Of a stretch of 64,000 nt of DNA, positions 16,801 to 26,379 are shown piece by piece. Positions within the stretch are counted from its first letter, which is position 1; every line of letters starts with the position of its first letter. Made by a program: the position numbers and the translations under genes. Source of the stretch: Bacteroidota bacterium (lineage in GTDB: Bacteria > Bacteroidota > Bacteroidia > Cytophagales > Cyclobacteriaceae); the NCBI GenBank assembly GCA_018266395.1, contig JAFEAM010000017.1:1-64000 (forward strand), in the 5' to 3' direction. The notes beneath the pieces are model-generated. The model was given only the letters and a program-made list of their open reading frames with translations, was not told the origin of the DNA and searched no databases.

Positions 16801-19800
16801 TTGTAACGGACTTTAGCCACTTCTATGTATCGTTCTGCCATGGCATCCATCTCGCCAAAGGATAAGTCCAGGGCGTGTTTGTCACGCACCTCGTCAATAA
16901 GGTAGTCGCCAATGTCGATCTGGAGTTTGCCGGTTATGTTGGATTTGTACTGCCAGTCGACCACGGGCTTACCGTTATCCAGAACTGCTTTGCGGATGAG
17001 TTCATCAATATGAAGTGCCGCATCAATGGATATTTCCTTGCGAAGATTTGCATCTGGAATCTTTTCGTTCAGGGACTCGGTGGACAGCCCGAAGAAAGCC
17101 TTGGCTGTCTCTTTACCTTCTAGTTCTTTTGGAATGTCCGCATCTGTATGCGAAAGCACCGATTCCATGATTTCATTCACTCTTGTCAGGTACTGAGCCT
17201 CACTGATACGATGTTCCTCATATTCGCGGATGGTGTCTCTGAGCATCTCAGAGAACTTCCTGAAAAACGCGGGGTCTTCCTCCATCTTCTCAGAGATGTG
17301 CTTGGCCGTTCGTGAAGCAATCTTGTCAGCCTTGGCTGCCACACCTTCTGTCTTCTCTACCTCAGCCTGAAACTTCTCCTTGTCGAAGATGTTGACTAGG
17401 TCCGTAATGACCTTGACTTCGTCGGTCTCAATGTGTGTATCAATGAGCTTCTGGATTTGCCCCTCATACTGACTATAATCCACAGCATCAGAGTATCGCT
17501 GGATAACGTTGGCACGCAGTTTCAAGAAAAAGGCAAGATCATCTTTGTATTTGTCAATAGTCCTGGCGTCAACCTGCTTGTGAAAGTCGATGGAGGACAT
17601 CGCCACCTTCAAGGCCTTCGCAAACATCGACAGCTTGTCATAGAATACAGTTCTTACCGCTATATCACGAAGTAGCTGCGCATAGGCTTCTGCATCCCGG
17701 CGGTTGGCGATGGTCTTGAAAATATCCCAGACCTCTGCGTGCTTTTGCGGCAGTTTCCTGATCTCTTCGATGATATTGGTGAGTGTGCCCTGGAGATCGG
17801 CCTCGTCAAATTCATCGAGCGTGGAATACAGCTCAAGAGCATTGTCTAGGTCACCCAATACTCCATAATAATCTATGATGTAGCCGAAATCCTTATCGGG
17901 ATAAACCCTGTTTACGCGGGCAATGGCCTGAAGCAGGGTATGACCTTTCAAACTGCGGGTCAGGTACAACACGGCGTTCTTCGGTTCGTCAAAGCCAGTG
18001 AGCAGTTTGTCCACTACGATAATGATCTCAGGTTCCGGCGTATTTTTGAAGCGGTTGATCAGGTTATCCTGGTATTTCTTGGGCGTGCCATGTTCATTCA
18101 TCATCCGCTCCCAGAATTTCTTCACCCTGTCGCTTGACTTCGCAAAGGCGCTGTCTTCGCCTTCACGGTCATCCGGTGGAGAAATCAGCAATTCCGTTGA
18201 CACTATACCAATCTCATCAAGAAAGTCCTTGTACTTTACTGCCGCGTCTTTGCTTTGACATACGAGCTGGGCCTTGAAAGGAGTTCTCTTCCAGTTGTCA
18301 CGGTAATGCTGACTGATGTCCCAGGCAATGGCATAGATCTTCTGATCAGCGACATTCAGTTGGTCCGCCCTGGAGAACTTACGCTTTAGGTCTGCCTTCT
18401 GGTAGTCATTCAGGGGTTCCGATATCAATGCGAAATAGTTGTCAATGGGCGCCTCATTGACTTTCTGCACGGCAAAGCGCCCTTCATATAACAGAGGCAC
18501 TACGGCTTTATCCTTGACAGCCTGATCAACGGTGTAGCTGTCGATGATGCCACCAAACTTCAATGCCGTGTTTTTCTCCTTCTTGAATAATGGTGTACCA
18601 GTAAGTGCCAGGTAGCATGCATTGGGTAGCGTCTTCTGCATGTCTATGTTGAACATGCCGTGCTGACTGCGGTGCCCTTCATCGACTAAAACGAATATGT
18701 CCGGAGAGGTGAGCGGATTGGGAATTCTGCGTACCGCCGCATCAAACTTATTGATCACCGTGGTAACCACTGCATCGCTCTTGCTTTCCAGTAACTCAAT
18801 AAGACGCTGACCAGTGGTGGCATTCTCCACCGGCTTACCGCACTTCCGAAAGGTCTTGGTGATCTGGTCATCCAGGTCAATGCGATCGGTGACGAGAATA
18901 ATTTTTGGATTGCGGATGCTTTTTTCCAGGGCAATAGCCTGGGCCAACATCACCATGGTGAGTGACTTACCGCTTCCCTGCGTGTGCCATATCACACCTC
19001 CTTGCCGACGACCATGGTCGACATTTCGAATACGAGCCAGCGTCTTCTTGATAGCGAAAAACTGCTGGTAGCGCGTAATTTTCTTTTCGCCGTTGTCGAA
19101 GGTGATAAAATTGAAGGCCAGGTCCAGCAATCGCTCAGGACGGCAAAGGTTAAAAAGGTAATTATCCTGAACGGTGGGCAGAATGTTTTCAGTTTCCAAT
19201 GCATCAAAATGCCGGCGTACATAGCGAAACCTGTCGCTGAACAACTTGTCTTTTTGATCGGTTGGTAAAGGCTGATTCTTAAGGACCCTTAGCCGGTCCT
19301 CATACTCCTTCCTCTCCGCACTACCCAATCTCTCTTCCCATTTAGCCCAAAACTCAGGCTTCGTACCGTTGGTGGCAAAGGCTGCCTGGTCGGTGGCCAT
19401 GCTTATGATCAATTGTGCATAGACATACAGTGACCGGATTCCATCTTCCTGCTGGTTGCGCAGGTGTTGTGAGATAGCCTGCTCCAGTGGCTCCTTCATA
19501 TCAGGGCGCTTGCATTCGATGATGCAGAGTGGAATGCCGTTTACAAACAACACAATGTCAGGGCGATAGTGTTCCTTGCTTGTACTGCGCATCACGCTGT
19601 ACTCTTCCGTTACATGAAAGACATTGTTTGTGGGGTTCTCCCAGTCTATGTATTGTAAGGTAAAGCTCTTCTTGTCACCGTCTATGCTTTGTTCCAGGGC
19701 CTTGCCCAAGGTGAGAAGGTTATAGGCGGCTTCGCATGCATTGATGTAACCCTCATTCATGGGGAGATCTCTCAATGCCAGAATCCCATGCTCAATATTG

Positions 19801-20018
19801 GAATCACTAAAAATGGTAGTTCGTGTGGAACTGATACGTGGTGAGTTGATGACTTTGAGCTGTCTTCGCAGCACGTCTTCCAATAGCACGTTCACTGTCT
19901 TCTCACCGCGTAACTTCAGGGCCTCTTCCTGGGTCAAATAGATGTATCCCATCTTCTGAAGAAGTTGCAAGGCCGGAATTTGGCTGATGTGGTCTTCGCG
20001 GAAGCTAGGTAAAGACAT
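16797..20018 (-). CDS. hsdR: Type I restriction endonuclease subunit R
   Basis: The 1073-residue motor and nuclease subunit of a type I restriction system. I start it at the ATG at 20018; the longer frame begins at TTG. The N-terminal nuclease has PDIVLFVNGIPLCIIECKRPD, giving D154, E168 and K170 of the PD-(D/E)xK site. The SF2 translocase has a P-loop GSGKS at 348-352, DEGH at 446-449 and a LTGTP motif. C-terminal helices bind the methylase core. A gap of 160 bases separates it from the upstream NTPase gene, the longest gap inside the operon, so an internal promoter is possible. Length and motif order look intact. Confidence 0.95.
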   Translation of the reverse strand: MSLPSFREDHISQIPALQLLQKMGYIYLTQEEALKLRGEKTVNVLLEDVLRRQLKVINSPRISSTRTTIFSDSNIEHGILALRDLPMNEGYINACEAAYNLLTLGKALEQSIDGDKKSFTLQYIDWENPTNNVFHVTEEYSVMRSTSKEHYRPDIVLFVNGIPLCIIECKRPDMKEPLEQAISQHLRNQQEDGIRSLYVYAQLIISMATDQAAFATNGTKPEFWAKWEERLGSAERKEYEDRLRVLKNQPLPTDQKDKLFSDRFRYVRRHFDALETENILPTVQDNYLFNLCRPERLLDLAFNFITFDNGEKKITRYQQFFAIKKTLARIRNVDHGRRQGGVIWHTQGSGKSLTMVMLAQAIALEKSIRNPKIILVTDRIDLDDQITKTFRKCGKPVENATTGQRLIELLESKSDAVVTTVINKFDAAVRRIPNPLTSPDIFVLVDEGHRSQHGMFNIDMQKTLPNACYLALTGTPLFKKEKNTALKFGGIIDSYTVDQAVKDKAVVPLLYEGRFAVQKVNEAPIDNYFALISEPLNDYQKADLKRKFSRADQLNVADQKIYAIAWDISQHYRDNWKRTPFKAQLVCQSKDAAVKYKDFLDEIGIVSTELLISPPDDREGEDSAFAKSSDRVKKFWERMMNEHGTPKKYQDNLINRFKNTPEPEIIIVVDKLLTGFDEPKNAVLYLTRSLKGHTLLQAIARVNRVYPDKDFGYIIDYYGVLGDLDNALELYSTLDEFDEADLQGTLTNIIEEIRKLPQKHAEVWDIFKTIANRRDAEAYAQLLRDIAVRTVFYDKLSMFAKALKVAMSSIDFHKQVDARTIDKYKDDLAFFLKLRANVIQRYSDAVDYSQYEGQIQKLIDTHIETDEVKVITDLVNIFDKEKFQAEVEKTEGVAAKADKIASRTAKHISEKMEEDPAFFRKFSEMLRDTIREYEEHRISEAQYLTRVNEIMESVLSHTDADIPKELEGKETAKAFFGLSTESLNEKIPDANLRKEISIDAALHIDELIRKAVLDNGKPVVDWQYKSNITGKLQIDIGDYLIDEVRDKHALDLSFGEMDAMAERYIEVAKVRYK

Positions 20019-20178
20019 GGTCCGGATTATGATTGGGACAATATTAACAGCTATGATTTGCTGAGGTAACAACTAACAGTTCGCGATTCCCCACAATTGA
20101 CTCATAAAAGATTTCAGATAAAACCGGGATAAGGTTTGGGGAGATAGTCTATCAAAAGGTGTAAACTGCATACGCTGG

Positions 20179-22284
20179 TTATTTGATTGATAATCTGTAC
20201 TTGTTAAGGAAGGAAATCAATTTCGGATTTAACGCCAGTGCCTTCAGGTCTGACCAATTGATCCCGTACTGATTTAGTTTCTCTTCATCAAAATGATACT
20301 GATGATCAGAAGGATTCTTTGCAAGCACCTTTAGATTGACCAAGTATGCAAGCATTTTGGTCCTAATTGGATGATCCTTTACGATTGCTTTTTCAATGAA
20401 TTCGTAATGCTTGGCAAAATCACCTCTACCGTGCTTTCTGAATGGAGAAAGTATCATCTTCAGTGCATATAATTCATCATCATAACCTTCAGCATTGGAT
20501 GGCACAAATTTCTGATAATAATCAGACCATGGGAACACCTCACCATTAGGCCAGTTGATCCTGACATTTCCATTACCTGTCTTATGAAGAATCAAGGAAT
20601 GATCTTCTTGAAGACAATCCTTTGCCATCATGCTAATATCGGAGTCATAGCTACAGTTCAGGTGAAATTCCTTTCCTCTAAGACGTATTTTCTTTGCTGA
20701 GATGTCTACATCAAATAATTCAAATGCACCACCCTCTCTTCCAAGAACCAATTCTTGATCAATATCTATTGTTGCATGATGCAACCTTCTCTCAAAAACA
20801 AGGGGATCGAGCTCGTCAATATGACAGTCTAAATGCAAATTGGAAGCCTTCGCACCATCTGAATTGACAATATCAACTGCATACTTTTTTGAAGACGTCT
20901 CCTTAATAAAGGTGAAAAGCCTACTATCTTCAAGTCCTAGCCTAGCAGCTACTGACTCATAAAGATGTCCTACATGCGGTCCTCTACATTGACCATTGTG
21001 AAACCTATTATAGAAGAAAGCGAACAATGGAGTTAAAACGAAACGACCATTGTCAAGGTATTTTTTACAAGAGTCCTCGTAATATGGGAACATGAGCATT
21101 TTTCCAATGCAGTAATCCCTGAAAGCTGGGCTATTAAACTCACCTGCCCTTAAGAATGGATGGTTAGGCAAAAACTGAGAAACTGAACTAACGTATTCTG
21201 AAAGCATCCAATCAGGCACATGATCGGCGTGCACTTTAGGATTAATCCGTCTACCATTAGCCAAATAGGTTATAAGAGCTTTCACTTGCTCGCCAGGGCT
21301 ATAGAGCTCAGTCCATCCATCCCATTCTTTTGGCACATTTCTAATATTTCCTTTTAATGGGACTACTATTTTTTCCTGCTCTCGCAACAATAGCCTTTCA
21401 ATAAATTCAGCGATTACTTCCATCCCCTCCAAAGAGTTTCGTTTTTCTTCAAAAAACCTAAATACTTCTTCATAGTTTGAATCAAACAAGAAACTTCCTA
21501 TAGTCTGAAGCACAGGGGAGTAACCAACAAAGGATCTTGTTTCAGAATTCGTCCAAATGTTATTGGCTTTGCTGTCAATCCCAGAACCAATTGCCGTGAA
21601 TATTGCTTCAATGGCCTTCTCAAAGGGTACTCTATGGTTATCGTATTCCGTGTCTCCTTTACTCCTTAGGTATTCTTTCACAAATTGTACAGAACCATCG
21701 TGGTCGAAGTAGTCAATTTCATACATTGAATAACTATTAGCCCCGCCCAATTCTTCGAGCTTCATTTGCAAGAACTCAGCGGTTTCTGAACGCGAAAAGA
21801 AGATTAAATTGGGATGACTTGAACCGGTACAGCTCCTAAAAATGTCCTTAACAAAAGTCTCAACTCCTTCCCATCCACTAATTATTTCAGCTTCGTCGAA
21901 AGCATCGAAACAGATTGAAAGCTCACCTTTAGAAATGCTTGACACAACATCGCTTAATTTCCTTGATCCAAATACTTTGGCCACAGTTCCAATAAAAGAA
22001 TTATCGCCAAGCTTCAGCAAAGACAAATCCCAATAGAGGCCTTTTTTATCAAATGCCAACCTTTTAGCAAAGGTAGTTTTACCAACTGCACCGGGAGCAG
22101 AGACAATTATAATGGAACAATTGTTCTCGTGCTTGATAACTCTAAGCCGAGGAGCAATGTAAGTTACAGGGGCCTCTGGTCTTCCAAGACCATCGCGCTC
22201 GTCAGTTTCCATTGCGTATTGGACTGTTGATGTCCAAATTTCTCTTGTTACTGTTAATGCATCAACCAATGTGACCTCTTTCAT
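20179..22284 (-). CDS. NACHT-like P-loop NTPase inside the type I RM operon
   Basis: The 701-residue protein has a P-loop APGAVGKT at 63-70, a Walker B with the NACHT/STAND-style acidic pattern CFDAFDEAE (D127, D130, E131), and a sensor-like FFSRSET at about 162-168. After the NTPase come helical segments (about 200-450), a beta-rich stretch (about 480-600, for example IDQELVLGREGGAFELFDVDISAKKIRLRG) and a helical end that could form a winged helix. No N-terminal nuclease or TIR effector is present; only about 60 residues precede the P-loop. It lies 19 bases after hsdS, in the same operon. A role in defence signalling or in control of the RM complex is inference. Confidence 0.75.
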   Translation of the reverse strand: MKEVTLVDALTVTREIWTSTVQYAMETDERDGLGRPEAPVTYIAPRLRVIKHENNCSIIIVSAPGAVGKTTFAKRLAFDKKGLYWDLSLLKLGDNSFIGTVAKVFGSRKLSDVVSSISKGELSICFDAFDEAEIISGWEGVETFVKDIFRSCTGSSHPNLIFFSRSETAEFLQMKLEELGGANSYSMYEIDYFDHDGSVQFVKEYLRSKGDTEYDNHRVPFEKAIEAIFTAIGSGIDSKANNIWTNSETRSFVGYSPVLQTIGSFLFDSNYEEVFRFFEEKRNSLEGMEVIAEFIERLLLREQEKIVVPLKGNIRNVPKEWDGWTELYSPGEQVKALITYLANGRRINPKVHADHVPDWMLSEYVSSVSQFLPNHPFLRAGEFNSPAFRDYCIGKMLMFPYYEDSCKKYLDNGRFVLTPLFAFFYNRFHNGQCRGPHVGHLYESVAARLGLEDSRLFTFIKETSSKKYAVDIVNSDGAKASNLHLDCHIDELDPLVFERRLHHATIDIDQELVLGREGGAFELFDVDISAKKIRLRGKEFHLNCSYDSDISMMAKDCLQEDHSLILHKTGNGNVRINWPNGEVFPWSDYYQKFVPSNAEGYDDELYALKMILSPFRKHGRGDFAKHYEFIEKAIVKDHPIRTKMLAYLVNLKVLAKNPSDHQYHFDEEKLNQYGINWSDLKALALNPKLISFLNKYRLSIK

Positions 22285-22303
22285 AAACCGCCTTCATTAA
22301 TAT

Positions 22304-23485
22304 TCATAAATTCAAACGCGTTCTTCCTGTCAACAATGCCTGGATCAATCCTTGCTTCTGTTGGTCCAGACTTTCAACCAAGCGCTTCAAAAGAAATAGT
22401 TCTTTTTCACTCTCTTTGATGACGTTAGCAATTACTTTTTGCTCAGCTAATTGTGGTATATCGTAGTGGATCGCAAGGAAAGCCTCAACCTTGACGGCCA
22501 TTCTTTCTACTAGCGTACCTTCCACAATTGAAGCATAAAATTTGATTTGGTTTGGCGAGGTAACTAGACTTGAAACAAAGTCCACGTCAAATGGGCGCTT
22601 TAGATGCATTACTTCATAGATGGGTGACACGAGCACTTTGTATCCAAAATTGTTCTTGGCTATTGCCCCCCACCGCAGGTTAGCTGGATTAAATACTATA
22701 TCATTTGGATAGACAACCTTATACTTCTTCTCCGCTATATTCTTAACTAGGAACTCTCTCTCGTACCTTTCTGTTTTAGGTGTTATCCCTTCTTCTATAG
22801 TTAAAGAAAACAAGGGAATCCTTCCATCGTTGACAGCAAATTCCCTTCTAACCTCTAAGAATTCGCAAGCAGCTTTTCGTTCCCAATTTTCATTGTATCC
22901 AAGTCTTCTTTTCCCGGTCAACAACTCACGCATCAGCCACTTTTTCCTAAGCTCCTTCTGAGCGATGAGTTGGGTACTGACTGCAATGGCTCGGTCCCAG
23001 GTCGCAAGGAGGTTGGCAATTGCGATCTGTTCGGGTAATCCGGGAATTGGTAGTTGAATGTTTCTAAGTTGTGCTAACGAAATTTCTCTGAAAGTGCTGC
23101 CTTTTGCGACCTTATTGATTTCTCGAATCACTGGACGGCTTCTAAGAGCATAAGCGATATACGCTGTAGAGAATTGGCTATTGTTGACTGAAATACGAGC
23201 TGTGCCTTGTGTAAGATTTGCAACTTTTAACATTGCTGGCACTATACTAACCTGCCCAATGTTGCCACGCAGGGAGAATACTATTTGGCCAGGGTTCACT
23301 TCAGAACGCTTATATTTATTAGCAATCTCATATGACGTATTGCTGAGCTTGGACAAATCAATTTCGCCGCCAACATCGGTGCTCTTAATATAAGGAATGC
23401 CACCAGGCACCTCAGGGCCAGCTTGCACTATACCATAAACAATCGGTTTATCAGTAATTTCTTTCAAGGCTAAGACTTTCCACAT
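22304..23485 (-). CDS. hsdS: Type I restriction specificity subunit S (two target domains)
   Basis: The 393-residue protein has the full HsdS layout: TRD1 (about 1-150, ending REISLAQLRNIQLPIPGLPEQ), a conserved helical spacer (about 150-195, ending LLTGKRRL), TRD2 (about 205-345, ending IPQLAEQKVIANV) and a second conserved helix (about 350-393, ending LLTGRTRL). The repeated LLTGKRRL/LLTGRTRL marks the internal duplication. It recognises a bipartite DNA site and binds two HsdM subunits. The recognition sequence cannot be predicted. It lies 20 bases after the fic gene and 19 before the NTPase gene. Confidence 0.92.
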   Translation of the reverse strand: MWKVLALKEITDKPIVYGIVQAGPEVPGGIPYIKSTDVGGEIDLSKLSNTSYEIANKYKRSEVNPGQIVFSLRGNIGQVSIVPAMLKVANLTQGTARISVNNSQFSTAYIAYALRSRPVIREINKVAKGSTFREISLAQLRNIQLPIPGLPEQIAIANLLATWDRAIAVSTQLIAQKELRKKWLMRELLTGKRRLGYNENWERKAACEFLEVRREFAVNDGRIPLFSLTIEEGITPKTERYEREFLVKNIAEKKYKVVYPNDIVFNPANLRWGAIAKNNFGYKVLVSPIYEVMHLKRPFDVDFVSSLVTSPNQIKFYASIVEGTLVERMAVKVEAFLAIHYDIPQLAEQKVIANVIKESEKELFLLKRLVESLDQQKQGLIQALLTGRTRLNL

Positions 23486-23505
23486 CTAGCTATCCTGATT
23501 TGTAT

Positions 23506-24843
23506 CTATAAATCCTTCCCAGTTGCCTGTTTATAATTCTCCTTGAATCTTAATAACGTATCAGAAGTAGTTTCATCAACGATTCTGGCAATTTCGGTCT
23601 CAGTGAGCTGTTGCGAATACAATTTCTTTAGTCCTGGTCGTCGCTCAGGAACCTGCATCTCATTAATTCTGTAATCAAATTCCTCAAGTTGTATTTTGAG
23701 TTGGGCATTAAGCCAAAACGTATTGGCACCCGCACGATTAAACCCGCCCCACTGAAAGTTGATTGTTATCTCTCTTACTCGGTTGCGCTTAAAATACTCT
23801 GGAAGGAATAAATCAACCGCTGATTTACTGCCAGAGTTGCCAGTGCCATCCATAAAGGTGCTTATTTCAAAATCAGCAAAGAAGGAATTGAATTTGGACA
23901 GCCTGATATATAAGGCGTCAAAAAGGGGTTTAATTGATTGCTCAAAAACGTCTATTACAAGGTCCGGAGTTCGTCTAACAACCTTTGCCTCCTCATTCTT
24001 GAGTTTAATGTCTATTTGTTTGAGTTCCTTTTCCAGGTCATCGGGTTCTTCAATGTCCCCACCCTTGATTGCTGTGTCAACCATTTCCATAGAACGGATG
24101 AGCAGATCGAGCATGAGTCCATAGTAAAAGTCTTTGCTCCCCCCATAGCCTTGCACATCGGCCAAGTATTGGTAGTATTTTGCTTTATCTCCCGTTTTGA
24201 TAATAATTGGAGGGTAACCCCTTGAAATCAGAATAAGATTCATCAATATTCTTGCCGTACGGCCGTTCCCATCATAGAAAGGATGTATGGTCAAGTATTT
24301 CAGATGAAATTCTATCGCCAGTATCGCAGGGTGGATAATGCTGTTATCCTGCTTTTCATTTTCTGATGAAAGCCAGTTAATGAGTTTATGCAATTCCTCG
24401 GCAACATCCTCAGGTTTAACGAAATCAAATCGCTCGCCCTTATAGTTAAGAATATAATTATCGACTGTTTTCCATGCACCAATCTTAGCTTTGTTCTCGT
24501 CTGTTTCCTCGTGCATTATGGCCTTGTGGATATCCTTGATGCGTTTTTCCGAAATGTTCAATTCACCCTTACCGATCTTTAGTATCTCAGTTATGGCGTC
24601 ATCGTGACCGCGCATTTCAAGCACATCTCGGATTGGCTTGCCATGAATAGTGATATTACCAATCATGATACTGCGGGTTTCATCTTTTGTCAACGTGTTA
24701 CCCTCCATTGTATTGGAGTAGTAATTCCAGTCAAGCCGGAACTTATAATTGATTTTTTTCAGCAACTCAGATGATAGTTTTCCGTGACCATCGATACTGG
24801 CTTTTAGTTGACCAATCACCTTAAGCTTTTCTGCAATCTCCAT
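23506..24843 (-). CDS. Fic family protein (class II, N-terminal inhibitory helix)
   Basis: The 445-residue protein has the Fic active site HPFYDGNGR at 187-195 with the catalytic H187. The inhibitory motif (S/T)xxxE(G/N) is S43NTMEG48, in front of the Fic core, which makes it a class II self-inhibited Fic. The C-terminal 200 residues, including GGDIEEPDDLEKELKQIDIKLKNEE (about 260-285) and a later alpha/beta part, are not in the compact Fic fold and may be a target-binding module. The expected activity is NMP transfer, usually AMP, to a hydroxyl of a protein. It sits between hsdM and hsdS with a 4-base gap to hsdM, so it is an integral cargo gene of the operon. Confidence 0.88.
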   Translation of the reverse strand: MEIAEKLKVIGQLKASIDGHGKLSSELLKKINYKFRLDWNYYSNTMEGNTLTKDETRSIMIGNITIHGKPIRDVLEMRGHDDAITEILKIGKGELNISEKRIKDIHKAIMHEETDENKAKIGAWKTVDNYILNYKGERFDFVKPEDVAEELHKLINWLSSENEKQDNSIIHPAILAIEFHLKYLTIHPFYDGNGRTARILMNLILISRGYPPIIIKTGDKAKYYQYLADVQGYGGSKDFYYGLMLDLLIRSMEMVDTAIKGGDIEEPDDLEKELKQIDIKLKNEEAKVVRRTPDLVIDVFEQSIKPLFDALYIRLSKFNSFFADFEISTFMDGTGNSGSKSAVDLFLPEYFKRNRVREITINFQWGGFNRAGANTFWLNAQLKIQLEEFDYRINEMQVPERRPGLKKLYSQQLTETEIARIVDETTSDTLLRFKENYKQATGKDL

Positions 24844-24847
24844 TTGA

Positions 24848-26374
24848 TTATTTTTGAAGTTCTTTCAAATATTTCTCCATCTGACTCTGGACAAGTTTCA
24901 ACTCTTCCTGCAATCCGTCTATTTCATTTTGCACTTTGAAAATATCAACCTCTGCCTCCTCCTCAAACGTATCCACATACCTCGCAATGTTCAGATTGAA
25001 CTCATTCCCTGCAATCTCCTCCGGTGTAGCCACATAGCTGTACTTCTCTTCAGCAACACCTTCCTTGAGTTTGCCAGCATTGAAATCCAGATAAGTCTCC
25101 ACAATATTGTCTATATCCTCCATGCGTAGCTTGTTCTGGTTTTTGCCGGCCTCAAAGTGCTGACTGGCATCAATGAAGAGATTGTTGTTGGTCTTCTTGT
25201 CCTTATTGAATACCAGGATGGCGGCAGGGATGCCTGTGCCAAAGAAGAGATTGGACGGGAGACCGATTACTGCCTCAAGCAGGTTCTCTTCAATGGTTTT
25301 CTGCCGGATCTTACCCTCACTGCCGCCGCGGAATAGAACACCATGTGGCACCACTACTCCGGCTTTGCCATGTTCATTCAAAGTCTCAATCATGTGGCTG
25401 ATGAAGGCCCAGTCTCCCTTGCTCTTGGGCGGTGTGCCACGCCAGAAACGATTGTACTTGTCGGACACGGCTTCGTCTGCGCCCCATTTATCCAGGGAGA
25501 AAGGCGGATTGGCTACGACTGTGTCAAACTTCATCAGGTTGTCGCCTTCTTTCAACTTGGGGTTCCGGATAGTGTCACCCCAACGGATGGTGGCGTTGTC
25601 AAAGCCGTGCAGGAACATGTTCATCACCGCCAAGGCCCACGTGCTGCCGTTGGCTTCCTGACCATACAGGGAGAAGTTATCAGAACCCACTTCCTGCCCG
25701 GCCTTGATGAGCAATGATCCGGAACCGCAGGTGGGATCGCAGATTCGTGCACCGGGTTTCGACTTGGTGAGCCTGGCGATGAGGGTGGAAACTTCAGCGG
25801 GTGTGTAAAATTCTCCGGCCTTCTTCCCTGCATCGCTGGCAAAATTGGCAATCAGGTATTCGTACACACTGCCGATGACATCGTGTCCTTGTAAGTGTGA
25901 AGGACGCAGGTCGAGCTTGGCGTCGCTGAAGTCAAGGAGCAGGTTTTTCAGCCGGGTATTCTTGTCCTTGGCATCTCCAAGGTTGGAACTGTTGAAGTCA
26001 ATGTTGCGGAAGATACCACTGCCGTCTTCGCTGCTCAGTTTCTCCCGGTTCGATTCCTCCAGATCGTTCAGGGCCACGTTGATCAGCTCACCGATGTTGG
26101 CCTCGTTGCGATGCTCGAACAGGTAGTCGAAGGAGCAATGCTCCGGCACGACGAACCGCTCGTGCTTCATGGCTCTGGCTGCGCGTTCTTTGTCGCCTTT
26201 ATACCTGGTCAGATATTCATTGTACTTGTCCTTATGCACATCACTCACATACTTCAAAAACAGCATGGTGAGAATGTAGTCCTTGTACTGGCTGGGATCG
26301 ATGACTCCGCGAAACGTATCGCAGGCCTTCCATACAATGTTGTTGATTTCCTTCTGTGAGATTTTGTCTGCCAT
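24848..26374 (-). CDS. hsdM: Type I restriction methyltransferase subunit M
   Basis: The 508-residue N6-adenine methyltransferase has an N-terminal HsdM_N helical domain (about 8-140), the AdoMet motif DPTCGSGS at 213-220, the catalytic NPPF at 289-292 and a conserved AGEFYTPAEV just before the core. The C-terminal 40 residues form a coiled coil (NEIDGLQEELKLVQSQMEKYLKELQK), the usual HsdS contact. It protects host DNA and with HsdS and HsdR forms the restriction complex. It is five bases after the half-size HsdS gene, so the two are co-transcribed. Confidence 0.95.
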   Translation of the reverse strand: MADKISQKEINNIVWKACDTFRGVIDPSQYKDYILTMLFLKYVSDVHKDKYNEYLTRYKGDKERAARAMKHERFVVPEHCSFDYLFEHRNEANIGELINVALNDLEESNREKLSSEDGSGIFRNIDFNSSNLGDAKDKNTRLKNLLLDFSDAKLDLRPSHLQGHDVIGSVYEYLIANFASDAGKKAGEFYTPAEVSTLIARLTKSKPGARICDPTCGSGSLLIKAGQEVGSDNFSLYGQEANGSTWALAVMNMFLHGFDNATIRWGDTIRNPKLKEGDNLMKFDTVVANPPFSLDKWGADEAVSDKYNRFWRGTPPKSKGDWAFISHMIETLNEHGKAGVVVPHGVLFRGGSEGKIRQKTIEENLLEAVIGLPSNLFFGTGIPAAILVFNKDKKTNNNLFIDASQHFEAGKNQNKLRMEDIDNIVETYLDFNAGKLKEGVAEEKYSYVATPEEIAGNEFNLNIARYVDTFEEEAEVDIFKVQNEIDGLQEELKLVQSQMEKYLKELQK

Positions 26375-26379
26375 AATGG

